From: a virus
IMG/VR virus record: IMGVR_UViG_3300029787_000093
Span: 1 to 45,662 of that record
Reading direction: 5' to 3' (one strand)
Length of the DNA: 45,662 bases
The position numbers were made by a program, and so were the translations under genes. The notes beneath the pieces were generated by a model, which searched no databases, was not told the DNA's origin, and saw only the letters and a program-made list of their open reading frames with translations. Numbering within the stretch: position 1 is the first letter of the stretch; every line of letters begins with the position of its first letter. Shown here one piece after another: positions 21,639 to 29,193 of the stretch.

Positions 21639-23288
21639 CTATCCTCTGTGACCACAGTAAATGCAAAGTTTTCTTTCTGGAACCCAAAAATTGGGGGTGC
21701 AAACCATCTCCGTACAATTAGGATTCGGAGCTTTTTCGCTTGTTACTTCTTTCTGATTAACAGGTTTGAAGTCTAAACTCATCTTCTTCTTTAACTCTTC
21801 TGCACTATTTTCTTCTTGTCCTGAAGGGTCTACTGCGTCTAACCAATCAGATGCACTACCTAAAGATTCATATCTATACAAAGTTGTTTCATATGCAGCT
21901 TGAAGTGCCATTGCTATTGAAAAGAAAGCATCACCGTGACCCATAGGGGTTTCAGGAGCTTTTAATTCATTACTTACAGAAACAATTTGTTCTTTTTGCC
22001 TAGAGTCTTGAACCAACGTTAAATTACTTTTACTAACGTATTCTTCAAAGATTTGAGCCATGGTTCGTTTACTCTTCAAAGTGAAGTGCATCGCATGCCA
22101 TACAGGGTCTAATCCCCTATCCTCAAGTTCACCTCTAGTATTATCTATGTAACCTTTTTCTAAGTCAAAGTTTTTTGCAATATCATTTAGATATTCTATT
22201 TGGTCAGAGTAACTCCAACCATCTAACCAAGACTGGTGCACTTGTTCTAACTTCTCTCCTACTCTTCTGAAGATAACTAAATGTGATGGGTGTCTTTTTT
22301 TACCCACGTCAAACCCTGCAAAAAGCTGTTCGTGTTCATCTTTCTTTTTGTAGATGTTTGATGCAGGATGATTCCTAAGAGTTGCATCCTCGCAATTAGT
22401 TATTTCCTCTTCATTAAAATAGGCTTCAGTCGCAAAATGTGGCTGCAATAAAAACTCTGAAGCGAATGATTTTGGTCTTGCCTCTTGTTGTTGCAATAAC
22501 CATTCTTCATTGTATAGCTCAGGCATTAAGACTCTTCTGTTTGGTACAGGGTCTAGAGCTGGTAATACTCGTGATTTGAATCTATCATCTTTTTGTAACT
22601 TGGTAAGTAAATCACCAGGCATCATAGGTGTTCCCAAGACAACAACTGGGACACCTTTCAACGGAATGAATAAACTTTCCGTCATGAAGTGGTCTTCTAC
22701 TTTTGTTATTTGACTTGTGTTTAGTGGATTTTCAGGGTCTCTTAATACGTCATCAGCAATCAATGCTCCGTTAACGTGCATACCTCTTTTGAAAGAAAAC
22801 AATCCACCATGCATAATTTCCATAGGTCTTTTATTAATATAATATCTAAATGAATAATCTGCCTTTGGAGAACGATTATCCATCATTGAAGTTAGAATTG
22901 GATTTCTTGAAACTGTTTTATTTATTTCGGATAAATGATATCTTGCCATACCATCACTATAAGATAGATACAAAACAGAACAATCCCTCGGAGCTTTTAA
23001 AAGTCGCCATACACTAAATGCATGACCCATAATTGTAGATTTAAAATGGAAACGTGGTAATACTGCTACATAGTTTTGTCCCGTTTCTAAACACTCTTCA
23101 ATATCTTCAGCTAGTACACCCACATGCCAAGCACCAAAATATTCAGGGTTGTCAAAACTCTGTGACCATATGTCTCTAAGAAATTCATAGAAACTACCCA
23201 CATGATAATTCTTTTGCTCAATGAGTCCTGATGCTAATCTTGATATTGCATCGCTATATGTTGTTATTTCATTTTGTTTATTTGTCAT
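21639..23288 (-). CDS. terL: Terminase large subunit with C-terminal zinc finger
   Basis: DNA packaging motor, about 549 residues. The ATPase half has a variant Walker A (PRFHFKST, near 78-85) and Walker B (ALIADD, near 175-180). The nuclease half has Asp in FAGFDVGKK, an acidic cluster in IDNTRGELED and the final Asp in HGDAFFSIAMAL, the usual metal ligands of the RNase H-like fold. The end carries two cysteine pairs (CTEMVC and CIYCGH), a zinc-ribbon-like addition unusual for TerL. A GTG start at 23303 is also possible. It partners with TerS and the portal. Confidence 0.88.
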   Translation of the reverse strand: MTNKQNEITTYSDAISRLASGLIEQKNYHVGSFYEFLRDIWSQSFDNPEYFGAWHVGVLAEDIEECLETGQNYVAVLPRFHFKSTIMGHAFSVWRLLKAPRDCSVLYLSYSDGMARYHLSEINKTVSRNPILTSMMDNRSPKADYSFRYYINKRPMEIMHGGLFSFKRGMHVNGALIADDVLRDPENPLNTSQITKVEDHFMTESLFIPLKGVPVVVLGTPMMPGDLLTKLQKDDRFKSRVLPALDPVPNRRVLMPELYNEEWLLQQQEARPKSFASEFLLQPHFATEAYFNEEEITNCEDATLRNHPASNIYKKKDEHEQLFAGFDVGKKRHPSHLVIFRRVGEKLEQVHQSWLDGWSYSDQIEYLNDIAKNFDLEKGYIDNTRGELEDRGLDPVWHAMHFTLKSKRTMAQIFEEYVSKSNLTLVQDSRQKEQIVSVSNELKAPETPMGHGDAFFSIAMALQAAYETTLYRYESLGSASDWLDAVDPSGQEENSAEELKKKMSLDFKPVNQKEVTSEKAPNPNCTEMVCTPNFWVPERKLCIYCGHRG

Positions 23289-23784
23289 CTGATGTACTAT
23301 CACTCACCAATGTTTGTAATCTCAAAGCTATCTTATTTATTATTTCTTGTTCAGATATCTCTTCTACTAAAATATTTAAAACTTCTTGTACAAAGGATAA
23401 ATTAATCATCCCTTGCATTACTCTACGCTCACCTTCTATTCCCATTTCTAGGGCTTTAGCTGCTTCACCTGCTCGTATAAATTCTAAACCTTTTAGTTCA
23501 TTGACTGCCTTCCTACGAAGGATGTTATAGTCATCTAAATGTTCTACTTGCATTCTGCGAAGTTTTTGTGCTTCGCTTTCTATTATCTCTTCTTTTGCTT
23601 TTGTTTCTGCCTCCACCACCATGTCTTTCCAGTTAAATCTTTTTGCCCACTCGTATATTGCAGGCGTTGATATTTTCATATCGTATCTTGCAGATAATAT
23701 TTCCGAAATCTCTCGTCCAGACTTTCCACCTAAATATAATTCACGAGCATGATTCCTAACTTCATTAGGTATTTTCTTGGGCAT
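23278..23784 (-). CDS. terS: Terminase small subunit
   Basis: A 168-residue helical protein directly before TerL. Residues 15-50 form a helix-turn-helix (GREISEILSARYDMKIS followed by AIYEWAKRFNW), as in DNA-recognition domains of small terminases. The middle is an Arg/Glu-rich coiled coil for oligomerisation. It would recognise the packaging site and load TerL. Confidence 0.75.
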   Translation of the reverse strand: MPKKIPNEVRNHARELYLGGKSGREISEILSARYDMKISTPAIYEWAKRFNWKDMVVEAETKAKEEIIESEAQKLRRMQVEHLDDYNILRRKAVNELKGLEFIRAGEAAKALEMGIEGERRVMQGMINLSFVQEVLNILVEEISEQEIINKIALRLQTLVSDSTSDDK

Positions 23785-23785
23785 G

Positions 23786-24301
23786 TTACCGTCCTACATC
23801 ATAGGCTACGTTACTAAATCCTTGGTCAGCACTTTGTGATTCAATGCTACCCCCAAAAGGTGTTCCATTTGATTGAAGAAATCTACTCATGTCCACTCGT
23901 CCTGTCTGATTACTAGTACCATTAAAGCATTGAGGTACTTTTTCTTTAACACCTTTAGACACGACAGTTTTAAATCTCATAGCAATTTCAGGTTTTCTAG
24001 TTCCACATATACCAACCCAACCTTCATCTTTAGGACCTAGTGGTTTATAGTGTGGGTTGTCAAGCATTGTCCCGATTGTTCTACTAGCTCCTTTTGGTGT
24101 TTCATTATATATACATTTGTAAAAGTCACACCAAACAACTTTAGCGTACTTCTTTTTAAACTCTTCAGCAGTCATTTTTTTCTTCTTACCCCTTTCGGTA
24201 GGAAGACTGTCTACTGTTCCTTTAGCAACATATTTAGCCTTTGTATTGTAACGAAATGTAGGCTTATCATTTGCTTTCTTATACCCTTTAGGCACTCCCA
24301 T
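23786..24301 (-). CDS. Cys-containing protein upstream of terminase, 171 aa
   Basis: Start at the ATG preceded by AAGGAG about ten bases upstream; a longer frame would overlap the resolvase by about 107 bases. The first 50 residues are very basic (ERGKKKKM). Residues 55-135 contain CDFYKC, GICG and PQCF, four cysteines that could form one zinc site. The C-terminus is polar and disordered-looking. It may be a DNA-binding helper of packaging or recombination; family unknown. Confidence 0.6.
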   Translation of the reverse strand: MGVPKGYKKANDKPTFRYNTKAKYVAKGTVDSLPTERGKKKKMTAEEFKKKYAKVVWCDFYKCIYNETPKGASRTIGTMLDNPHYKPLGPKDEGWVGICGTRKPEIAMRFKTVVSKGVKEKVPQCFNGTSNQTGRVDMSRFLQSNGTPFGGSIESQSADQGFSNVAYDVGR

Positions 24302-24752
24302 TTTCTGTACTCTCCTTTTGTGCATGCAGTGCAATACAAGCTGCATCTGCGTAATCTTGTTCAGTAAAAACATCCCCCCATTTATCAACAGCATATTGCA
24401 TAATATCTTGTTTAGAGGAGTTCCCTTTACCTATTATATCTTTTTTCCATGTCTTGTTATCTACTAAATAACAAGAAATCTTCTGCTTGTGGCAAGCTAA
24501 CTGTATCGCAGTGACAACCGAAGCAATTTGAATAGTTGCTTTCGCATTTTGAATGTAAATTGCCTTTTCAATAGCAGATTTCCTTACTTTTATTTTACTT
24601 ATTTCAGTTTGAAATTTATCAAAGATTTCAGTAATTCTTTCAGTAAAATTAACATTTGTCACATTAATTTTAAATCTATTGACAAGTCTACCCCCGTCAT
24701 CAATTAATACAGCATGTACGCCTTTGGATGAACAGTCGATTCCCATATACAT
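24288..24752 (-). CDS. RuvC-like Holliday junction resolvase
   Basis: A 154-residue RNase H-fold nuclease. Catalytic acids are in GIDCSSKG (Asp 6), the Glu of AIEKAIYIQN (about 62), and the Asp residues of EQDYADAACIAL near 137-140. The pattern and length match RuvC-like enzymes of phages that cut branched DNA before packaging. It lies just upstream of the terminase genes and downstream of the recombination genes, and overlaps the previous gene by one base. Confidence 0.8.
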   Translation of the reverse strand: MYMGIDCSSKGVHAVLIDDGGRLVNRFKINVTNVNFTERITEIFDKFQTEISKIKVRKSAIEKAIYIQNAKATIQIASVVTAIQLACHKQKISCYLVDNKTWKKDIIGKGNSSKQDIMQYAVDKWGDVFTEQDYADAACIALHAQKESTENGSA

Positions 24753-25228
24753 TATTTTGTAATCCTTAAAGATATAATTCTGCTAACCGTATGAAAAGCT
24801 GTTGTATATGAAGCCAATAAACCTTCCAGTCTTAAAACTTCTGCTTGAGCTTCCCTTAGTTGATGTGCGTGGTCTTTAAGATTAGGGTTTGCAGATAAAA
24901 CTGCACCTTTAACTTGTTCTTTCACCATACGTTTTGCATCAGTATTTTGTTTTACAAATTTATACATGGTGACCGACATAGCTTCATCAAACTGGTCTGC
25001 TAATAATTTTGCTTGAGCCTGCACATCTGACAAGGCATACTCTAAATACGATTTGTAATTACCATACATAGTTAGATATTCTTGTAATCCTTCATTAGTT
25101 TGTCGCCAGGCTTCGGCAAATTGTAAATGTGGTTTTTCATCCAAGTCCCACTTTAATGAAGGAACATTCATTTTCTTTTCTATTTTTGGATTTTTTGGTT
25201 CATCGTCCAACCAAGTTTGTTGTGTCAT
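24752..25228 (-). CDS. Helical protein, possible UvsY-like recombination mediator
   Basis: A 158-residue protein that is almost entirely helical after a 40-residue polar N-terminus. It has the spacing I associate with phage recombination mediators: an aromatic/acidic helix (YKSYLEYALSDVQAQAK), an acidic helix with FDEAMSV, Lys-rich text, then NPNLKDHAHQLREAQAE and an amphipathic C-terminal helix. T4 UvsY loads the RecA-like UvsX onto SSB-coated DNA. The neighbouring RecA-like and SSB-like genes fit this. There is no decisive motif, so the assignment is weak. Confidence 0.5.
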   Translation of the reverse strand: MTQQTWLDDEPKNPKIEKKMNVPSLKWDLDEKPHLQFAEAWRQTNEGLQEYLTMYGNYKSYLEYALSDVQAQAKLLADQFDEAMSVTMYKFVKQNTDAKRMVKEQVKGAVLSANPNLKDHAHQLREAQAEVLRLEGLLASYTTAFHTVSRIISLRITK

Positions 25229-25959
25229 ATTGAGTGTCTCCCAAATACCTCACGTGCAACTACCTCTGCACAAATTGCTACTTTATTTAAATCTAAATCA
25301 CCAGCAGTTCTAACTCTAGATTCCATATCAATCCAAAATGGTTTTGTCGGAGATAGAGTTTGTTTTAATGTGTCTACTACATTATCAATGTTATCAGGAC
25401 CTATCCCACCAGCAAAGCCACAAGTAACATCCTTGTAAGGCATTGGAAAAGTGTTAGGTAAAATACCTGCACCTGATGAGGTGTCAAACAGATATTGGAT
25501 ATTTGGAAAATCACCATTGTTTAAGTAATTGTAAATCCATCCGTCATTCACCCCATCAAATTGAAATATAACTTTTTTATTTGATACAGACTCTAAAAAC
25601 TTTTCTACTGTAAATAATGTCATTTCTGTATCAGTTACACTTTTCATAACAAGCTGATAATAATTTAGACCATGAAAGTTTAATTGTATTCTTTTAAATT
25701 CATCTAAATTTATTTTAGACTTATTTTCTAAGGCATCATCTAAATCACCCCCACATAAATGTGCAGATAAATTCATAGGAGTTTTTCCTTTTTCTTCTAA
25801 TAAATGACTCAACCATTTTGATGTAGGAAATCTTGACCCACCAGATAGTGGAAATAATATACCCCATTCCAAAAATGGATATTCTTTTGATAATTCAACC
25901 ATACCTCTAACATTAGTTTGGTCATCAGCTCCTGTTACTGTCATATGTTCTATTTTCAT
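25225..25959 (-). CDS. TrpF-like TIM-barrel protein, 244 aa
   Basis: Resembles phosphoribosylanthranilate isomerase (TrpF), which works in tryptophan synthesis. Matching blocks: an N-terminal strand with VTGADDQTNV, the Asp strand YLFDTSSGAG (general acid and Gly-rich loop), the phosphate-binding strand GFAGGIGPDNID, and FWIDMESRVRT near the C-terminus. The catalytic Cys of the usual KICG motif is replaced (MTVTGAD), so normal isomerase activity is doubtful. The ATG has AAGGTGAG upstream and an ATGA overlap with the Cas4-like gene. Its place inside a recombination operon, with no other trp genes, suggests a different substrate. Confidence 0.65.
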   Translation of the reverse strand: MKIEHMTVTGADDQTNVRGMVELSKEYPFLEWGILFPLSGGSRFPTSKWLSHLLEEKGKTPMNLSAHLCGGDLDDALENKSKINLDEFKRIQLNFHGLNYYQLVMKSVTDTEMTLFTVEKFLESVSNKKVIFQFDGVNDGWIYNYLNNGDFPNIQYLFDTSSGAGILPNTFPMPYKDVTCGFAGGIGPDNIDNVVDTLKQTLSPTKPFWIDMESRVRTAGDLDLNKVAICAEVVAREVFGRHSI

Positions 25960-26636
25960 AATCTCACCTTTCTGCAATCACAATAAAATTCACCCCCACA
26001 TTCTGTTGGAGGTGCTTTAAGTGACATTATAGCATAACACCTATCTAAAATTTGATTGAATTTAGCATCATCTTTTTCTACTCTAAAACATTTAAGCTCT
26101 TGATTATCTTTATTTTCATACAAAACATATCCTGTAGTAATTCCTAATTTGTTAAGATGTAAATATACTTGTGCTTGAATACCATGAGTTTCTTGAGGAC
26201 CATCTAAATCTTCAAACAAAGAACCTTTAATAGATTTAAGTTCTAATAAAACAGTGTTTAATTTAGGGTGTCTTAAAATAAAATCAATTCTACCTGATAT
26301 CAAGGGATTTTCAAATTTACAAGGAACTTCTTGTTTGATTAGAATATTCATCCGTTCAAAATATTTTTTCATTCTATATTCTAAATAACTACCATTATCA
26401 AAAATTCTTTGAATCCGAGCACTTAACGGAAGTTCTGGAAGTAAGCCGTTGTATGCTAAGTATAAATATCTATCGCAAGGATTACCAATAACAGACGCAT
26501 GAAACTTACCTTTCATACCATTACGTTTTTTAGATGCAAGCATAGCGTCTAACTTATTAATTAGCCATTTGTCTTGTCTTTGTTTTTTTATTGGTTTTCG
26601 TTTTCCAACGGCTCCAATTTGTCTAATGCCTGCCAT
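25956..26636 (-). CDS. Cas4/RecB-like PD-(D/E)XK nuclease with Fe-S cysteines
   Basis: A 226-residue protein with a complete PD-(D/E)XK core: Asp 118 in GRIDFI, Glu-x-Lys at 132-134 (ELKS) and the QAQVYLHL motif at 154-161 (RecB-family motif QxxxY). Four cysteines (54, 213, 219, 221) are placed as in Cas4/AddB-type enzymes, where one N-terminal and three C-terminal Cys hold a 4Fe-4S cluster, though the C-terminal spacing differs. It probably resects DNA ends to feed the RecA-like protein. There is no CRISPR array or other cas gene nearby. It overlaps the Vsr-like gene by 49 bases. Confidence 0.72.
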   Translation of the reverse strand: MAGIRQIGAVGKRKPIKKQRQDKWLINKLDAMLASKKRNGMKGKFHASVIGNPCDRYLYLAYNGLLPELPLSARIQRIFDNGSYLEYRMKKYFERMNILIKQEVPCKFENPLISGRIDFILRHPKLNTVLLELKSIKGSLFEDLDGPQETHGIQAQVYLHLNKLGITTGYVLYENKDNQELKCFRVEKDDAKFNQILDRCYAIMSLKAPPTECGGEFYCDCRKVRL

Positions 26637-26905
26637 AATTCCCTACATATTTTTTGGTGTGTTTTTTCTTTAATATGTATTATATGTTCCACACCTAACT
26701 CATATAATTCATTATCTCTTTTACGGTCACGTTTTCTTAGATGTCCATAGACACCATCAGCTTCAACGACTGTTTTTATTTCGTCTATATAAAAGTCCAC
26801 GGTATATTTACCGAACTCTACTTGATTAGCATATCTAAGACCTGTTACATCTAAACATTGTTCAAGTAATTTTTCTTGTTTTGTATAATCCCTAGGTAAC
26901 GTCAT
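26588..26905 (-). CDS. Vsr/DUF559-like endonuclease, 105 aa
   Basis: A compact restriction-endonuclease fold: YTVDFYI with the first Asp, then TVVEADGVYGH with Glu-x-Asp and a His shortly after, the pattern of very-short-patch-repair and DUF559 nucleases. N-terminal residues (TKQEKLLEQCL) form the usual lead helix. It lies between the RecA-like and Cas4-like genes with overlaps on both sides, so it is part of the DNA-processing operon. Specificity (nick at mismatch or branch) is unknown. Confidence 0.65.
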   Translation of the reverse strand: MTLPRDYTKQEKLLEQCLDVTGLRYANQVEFGKYTVDFYIDEIKTVVEADGVYGHLRKRDRKRDNELYELGVEHIIHIKEKTHQKICRELWQALDKLEPLENENQ

Positions 26906-27830
26906 TTTTTAATATTTCTAATAATTCAGGTTTAGACACAATAAGTTGTTTCAAACCGTTCATACCTTGTGCTTTATCTTCTCCGAAGGTATACCATGCA
27001 CCAGCTTTTTTAATAATCCCTTGAGTAATCCCATCACGCATGTAACTTTCAATGACATCTATACCACCATCTACTCTAAATGGAACAATAGCAGAAGACC
27101 AATTACTACCACCTACTTTAGTTTTTCGTAATCTTACTTCCATATCAAAACCAACTTTTTGGTCTTTATCTGTTAACCACCCACTTCTTTTTACTTCCAG
27201 TAGAAAATGTGAAAAGAAACCTTGAGCTAGACCACCAGGCATATTAGCTAAAGCTACGGGACCAATACTAGACCTTACTTGATTAATTGCTACAAATGCA
27301 CTTCCTTGCCTCAAAGAGTTCATTACTTTAGGTAATGCAGAATTTACAAATCGTGCCTGCCAAGCCATTGGATTAAAACTAAAGTCTTCTTCAAGATTTT
27401 GAGCAGGTACTAGTCCTGCAATACTGTCTAGTACTATCACATCAACTCCTGCTTGCATCATTTCTACAATAGTTTCAAATGCTTGTTCCCCACTTTCAGG
27501 TTGAGACAATAACATTTCACCTGTATCTAATCCACATTTACCCATCCAATTAGCATCCCAAGATAGTTCTGTATCTATCCAAGCAGCTACACCACCTTCA
27601 CGTTGCACGTTTGCACATATTTGTGATGCAAGATAAGACTTACCCACATTAGTAGGACCATATATTAAAGTCATTCGTTTCTTAGGTATTCCACCACCTG
27701 TTAATTTATCTAAGTTAGGTATACCAAATTCAATACGATTGTATTCAAAACCTGCATCATCACCTTTTACAATGTTTAACTTCTTGTTTCCTAATAATTG
27801 TTCAATTACTTTTTTTCTATCCTTTTCCAA
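26892..27830 (-). CDS. RecA-like recombinase
   Basis: A 312-residue P-loop recombinase starting on TTG, with AAGGAG five bases upstream; the longer frame has no ribosome site. Walker A is GPTNVGKS (58-65) and Walker B VIVLDSIAG. Conserved DNA-binding loop regions follow (INQVRSSIG and MPGGLAQGFFSH). Length is near that of bacterial RecA but the C-terminal domain is short, as in phage UvsX/RecA types. It forms filaments on ssDNA for strand exchange, with the SSB-like, nuclease and resolvase genes in the same operon. Confidence 0.85.
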   Translation of the reverse strand: MEKDRKKVIEQLLGNKKLNIVKGDDAGFEYNRIEFGIPNLDKLTGGGIPKKRMTLIYGPTNVGKSYLASQICANVQREGGVAAWIDTELSWDANWMGKCGLDTGEMLLSQPESGEQAFETIVEMMQAGVDVIVLDSIAGLVPAQNLEEDFSFNPMAWQARFVNSALPKVMNSLRQGSAFVAINQVRSSIGPVALANMPGGLAQGFFSHFLLEVKRSGWLTDKDQKVGFDMEVRLRKTKVGGSNWSSAIVPFRVDGGIDVIESYMRDGITQGIIKKAGAWYTFGEDKAQGMNGLKQLIVSKPELLEILKNDVT

Positions 27831-28107
27831 GAGTTCTCCTTTTTTGCATTGCTTCTGCCCACGCCATGCAAACAGCCGCACATTGTATTATTTCTTCGTA
27901 AACATGTCCTTCATCATCATCATACATTGCTCTTGCAACTTCACCCACTTCTTCTATTAATATAACTAACCATCTTTCATCAGCATGTCCTGATTGGTCA
28001 CCCCATAATTCATCCTGTCTAAGTCTTTCATACAATACATCTTCTAAAGCTTGTGCTCTATGAAGCTCAGATAAAAAATTTTTTGCTACTTCTTCTGGAG
28101 TGTTCAT
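27817..28107 (-). CDS. MazG-like nucleotide pyrophosphohydrolase
   Basis: A 96-residue all-helical enzyme. The metal-binding signature is LIEEVGEVARAM with a downstream acidic cluster YEEIIQCAAV; the leading ERLRQDELWGDQ is typical of the phage MazG-like/HisE-type group. It would hydrolyse (d)NTPs or ppGpp-like nucleotides to tune pools during phage replication. The end overlaps the RecA-like start by 14 bases. Confidence 0.78.
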   Translation of the reverse strand: MNTPEEVAKNFLSELHRAQALEDVLYERLRQDELWGDQSGHADERWLVILIEEVGEVARAMYDDDEGHVYEEIIQCAAVCMAWAEAMQKRRTLGKG

Positions 28108-28331
28108 TTGGTATCACTCGATTCTTTCATAATACCTTCTATTTCAGTATCTACTTTTTCAAGTAAACCTTTATAAACTTTGTCTAATGCAATTCCTGCA
28201 TCTTTTAATTGGTCTTCAATAGGAAGGTCAGTATCTATATCATGTACTTCCATATCCATTCGACCATATTGATTTGTATCTAGGGCTCCTATTCTAAATG
28301 TGAAACCTACTTTAACGCCTATTTTTGCCAC
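28104..28331 (-). CDS. Hypothetical protein, 75 aa, GTG start
   Basis: A 75-residue protein starting with GTG behind AAGGGA. Residues 5-35 look like beta strands (VGFTFRIGALD) and the rest a helix. It lies between the zinc-ribbon and MazG-like genes. Similar small proteins occur in phage replication modules, but I do not recognise a family. Confidence 0.6.
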   Translation of the reverse strand: MAKIGVKVGFTFRIGALDTNQYGRMDMEVHDIDTDLPIEDQLKDAGIALDKVYKGLLEKVDTEIEGIMKESSDTK

Positions 28332-28467
28332 GGACTATTCCCTTTCGCTTATCTTTTAATTCTTTATGATGACACGCATAACATACTTTAGTCGGTGTCT
28401 TTTCAAATTTTTTCTTATTTAATTTTTTATCACATCCACCACAAGTTGTCCAATTACGGTGTGCCAT
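28312..28467 (-). CDS. Small zinc-ribbon protein, 51 aa
   Basis: A 51-residue basic frame with CGGC near residue 9 and CYACHH near residue 29, a zinc knuckle as in HNH-adjacent or ribosomal-type zinc ribbons. It starts 14 bases inside the DUF3310 gene and ends 20 bases inside the next gene, so it fills the gap exactly. The length is too small for an HNH nuclease. Confidence 0.55.
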   Translation of the reverse strand: MAHRNWTTCGGCDKKLNKKKFEKTPTKVCYACHHKELKDKRKGIVRGKNRR

Positions 28468-28693
28468 TTTCTGCCTCTTCTTTTGCTATTAACATTTCTA
28501 TGTATCTTTTTGCCTTGTATAAATCTTGTAAACCGTCTTTATATTTCCACCTAGTTATATACTTTATTACATTCCCTTCTGCAAATCCCATATCGTTATC
28601 GTGTATGTAATCAAAAGGTTCAATTGTAAAATCATAATGCACAGGCTTTTTACTGTACGATTCTATAAAACTATATTTTTTATTTTCACTCAA
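28454..28693 (-). CDS. DUF3310 protein, TTG start
   Basis: A 79-residue protein of the DUF3310 group found in many phages. The signature is VHYDFTIEPFDYI, then GFAEGNVIKYITRWKYK and a C-terminal helix (YKAKRYIEMLI). These are sometimes linked to nucleotide metabolism. The start is TTG with a strong AGGAG seven bases upstream, in a TTGA overlap with the previous gene. Confidence 0.75.
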   Translation of the reverse strand: MSENKKYSFIESYSKKPVHYDFTIEPFDYIHDNDMGFAEGNVIKYITRWKYKDGLQDLYKAKRYIEMLIAKEEAENGTP

Positions 28694-29193
28694 GTGTAAT
28701 CTCCTACATGATATCTAATACATTCTTTTGGCACATCTTTTATAGGTATTGCATAACCTTTAGATTGATATAAATTATCTGTACCTATCTTCTTTTCATT
28801 ATATCTTGTTTTATTGTCTAGAAACCATTTTTGAATAAGTCCTGTGTCTAAGACATATAACTGCCCCATTTCAATAAAATAATAAAAAATGAAATCAGCT
28901 TCTGTTTTTAAGAAACATCCCAAAGTATTTTTAGAAACATTACTAATAGTTTCAAAGAAAAAGTTCCCTGACGTATATGTATCTGTTTTTACTTCTACTG
29001 TTAGTTCTTTGTCGTCAGGTTTTACACTCCATAATAAATCTATATCTTTAACTTGATAAGGCTTATCATCTTGCACGTCCCACACACCTGTTGTTTTAGG
29101 TAATGTATATAACCACTCTATAATGTGAAACACACCACGTTCACCTAATGCTTTTTGGTCTTTCCAGCTATGGTCTAATTTTCCTGTTACCAT
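28690..29193 (-). CDS. PD-(D/E)XK endonuclease, 167 aa
   Basis: Start at the ATG ten bases after GAGG; another at 29202 is possible. Core: VKDIDLLW with the first Asp, then TVEVKTD with Glu-x-Lys 18 residues later, the nuclease catalytic triad. Additional Trp/Phe-rich strands suggest a protein similar to phage resolvases or helper nucleases. It directly follows the DNA polymerase, with a small overlap. Confidence 0.65.
   Translation of the reverse strand: MVTGKLDHSWKDQKALGERGVFHIIEWLYTLPKTTGVWDVQDDKPYQVKDIDLLWSVKPDDKELTVEVKTDTYTSGNFFFETISNVSKNTLGCFLKTEADFIFYYFIEMGQLYVLDTGLIQKWFLDNKTRYNEKKIGTDNLYQSKGYAIPIKDVPKECIRYHVGDYT

Noticed and set aside
25956-26636. CRISPR-associated Cas4
   Set aside because: No repeats or other cas genes; the neighbours are RecA-like and resolvase genes, so a phage recombination nuclease is more likely.
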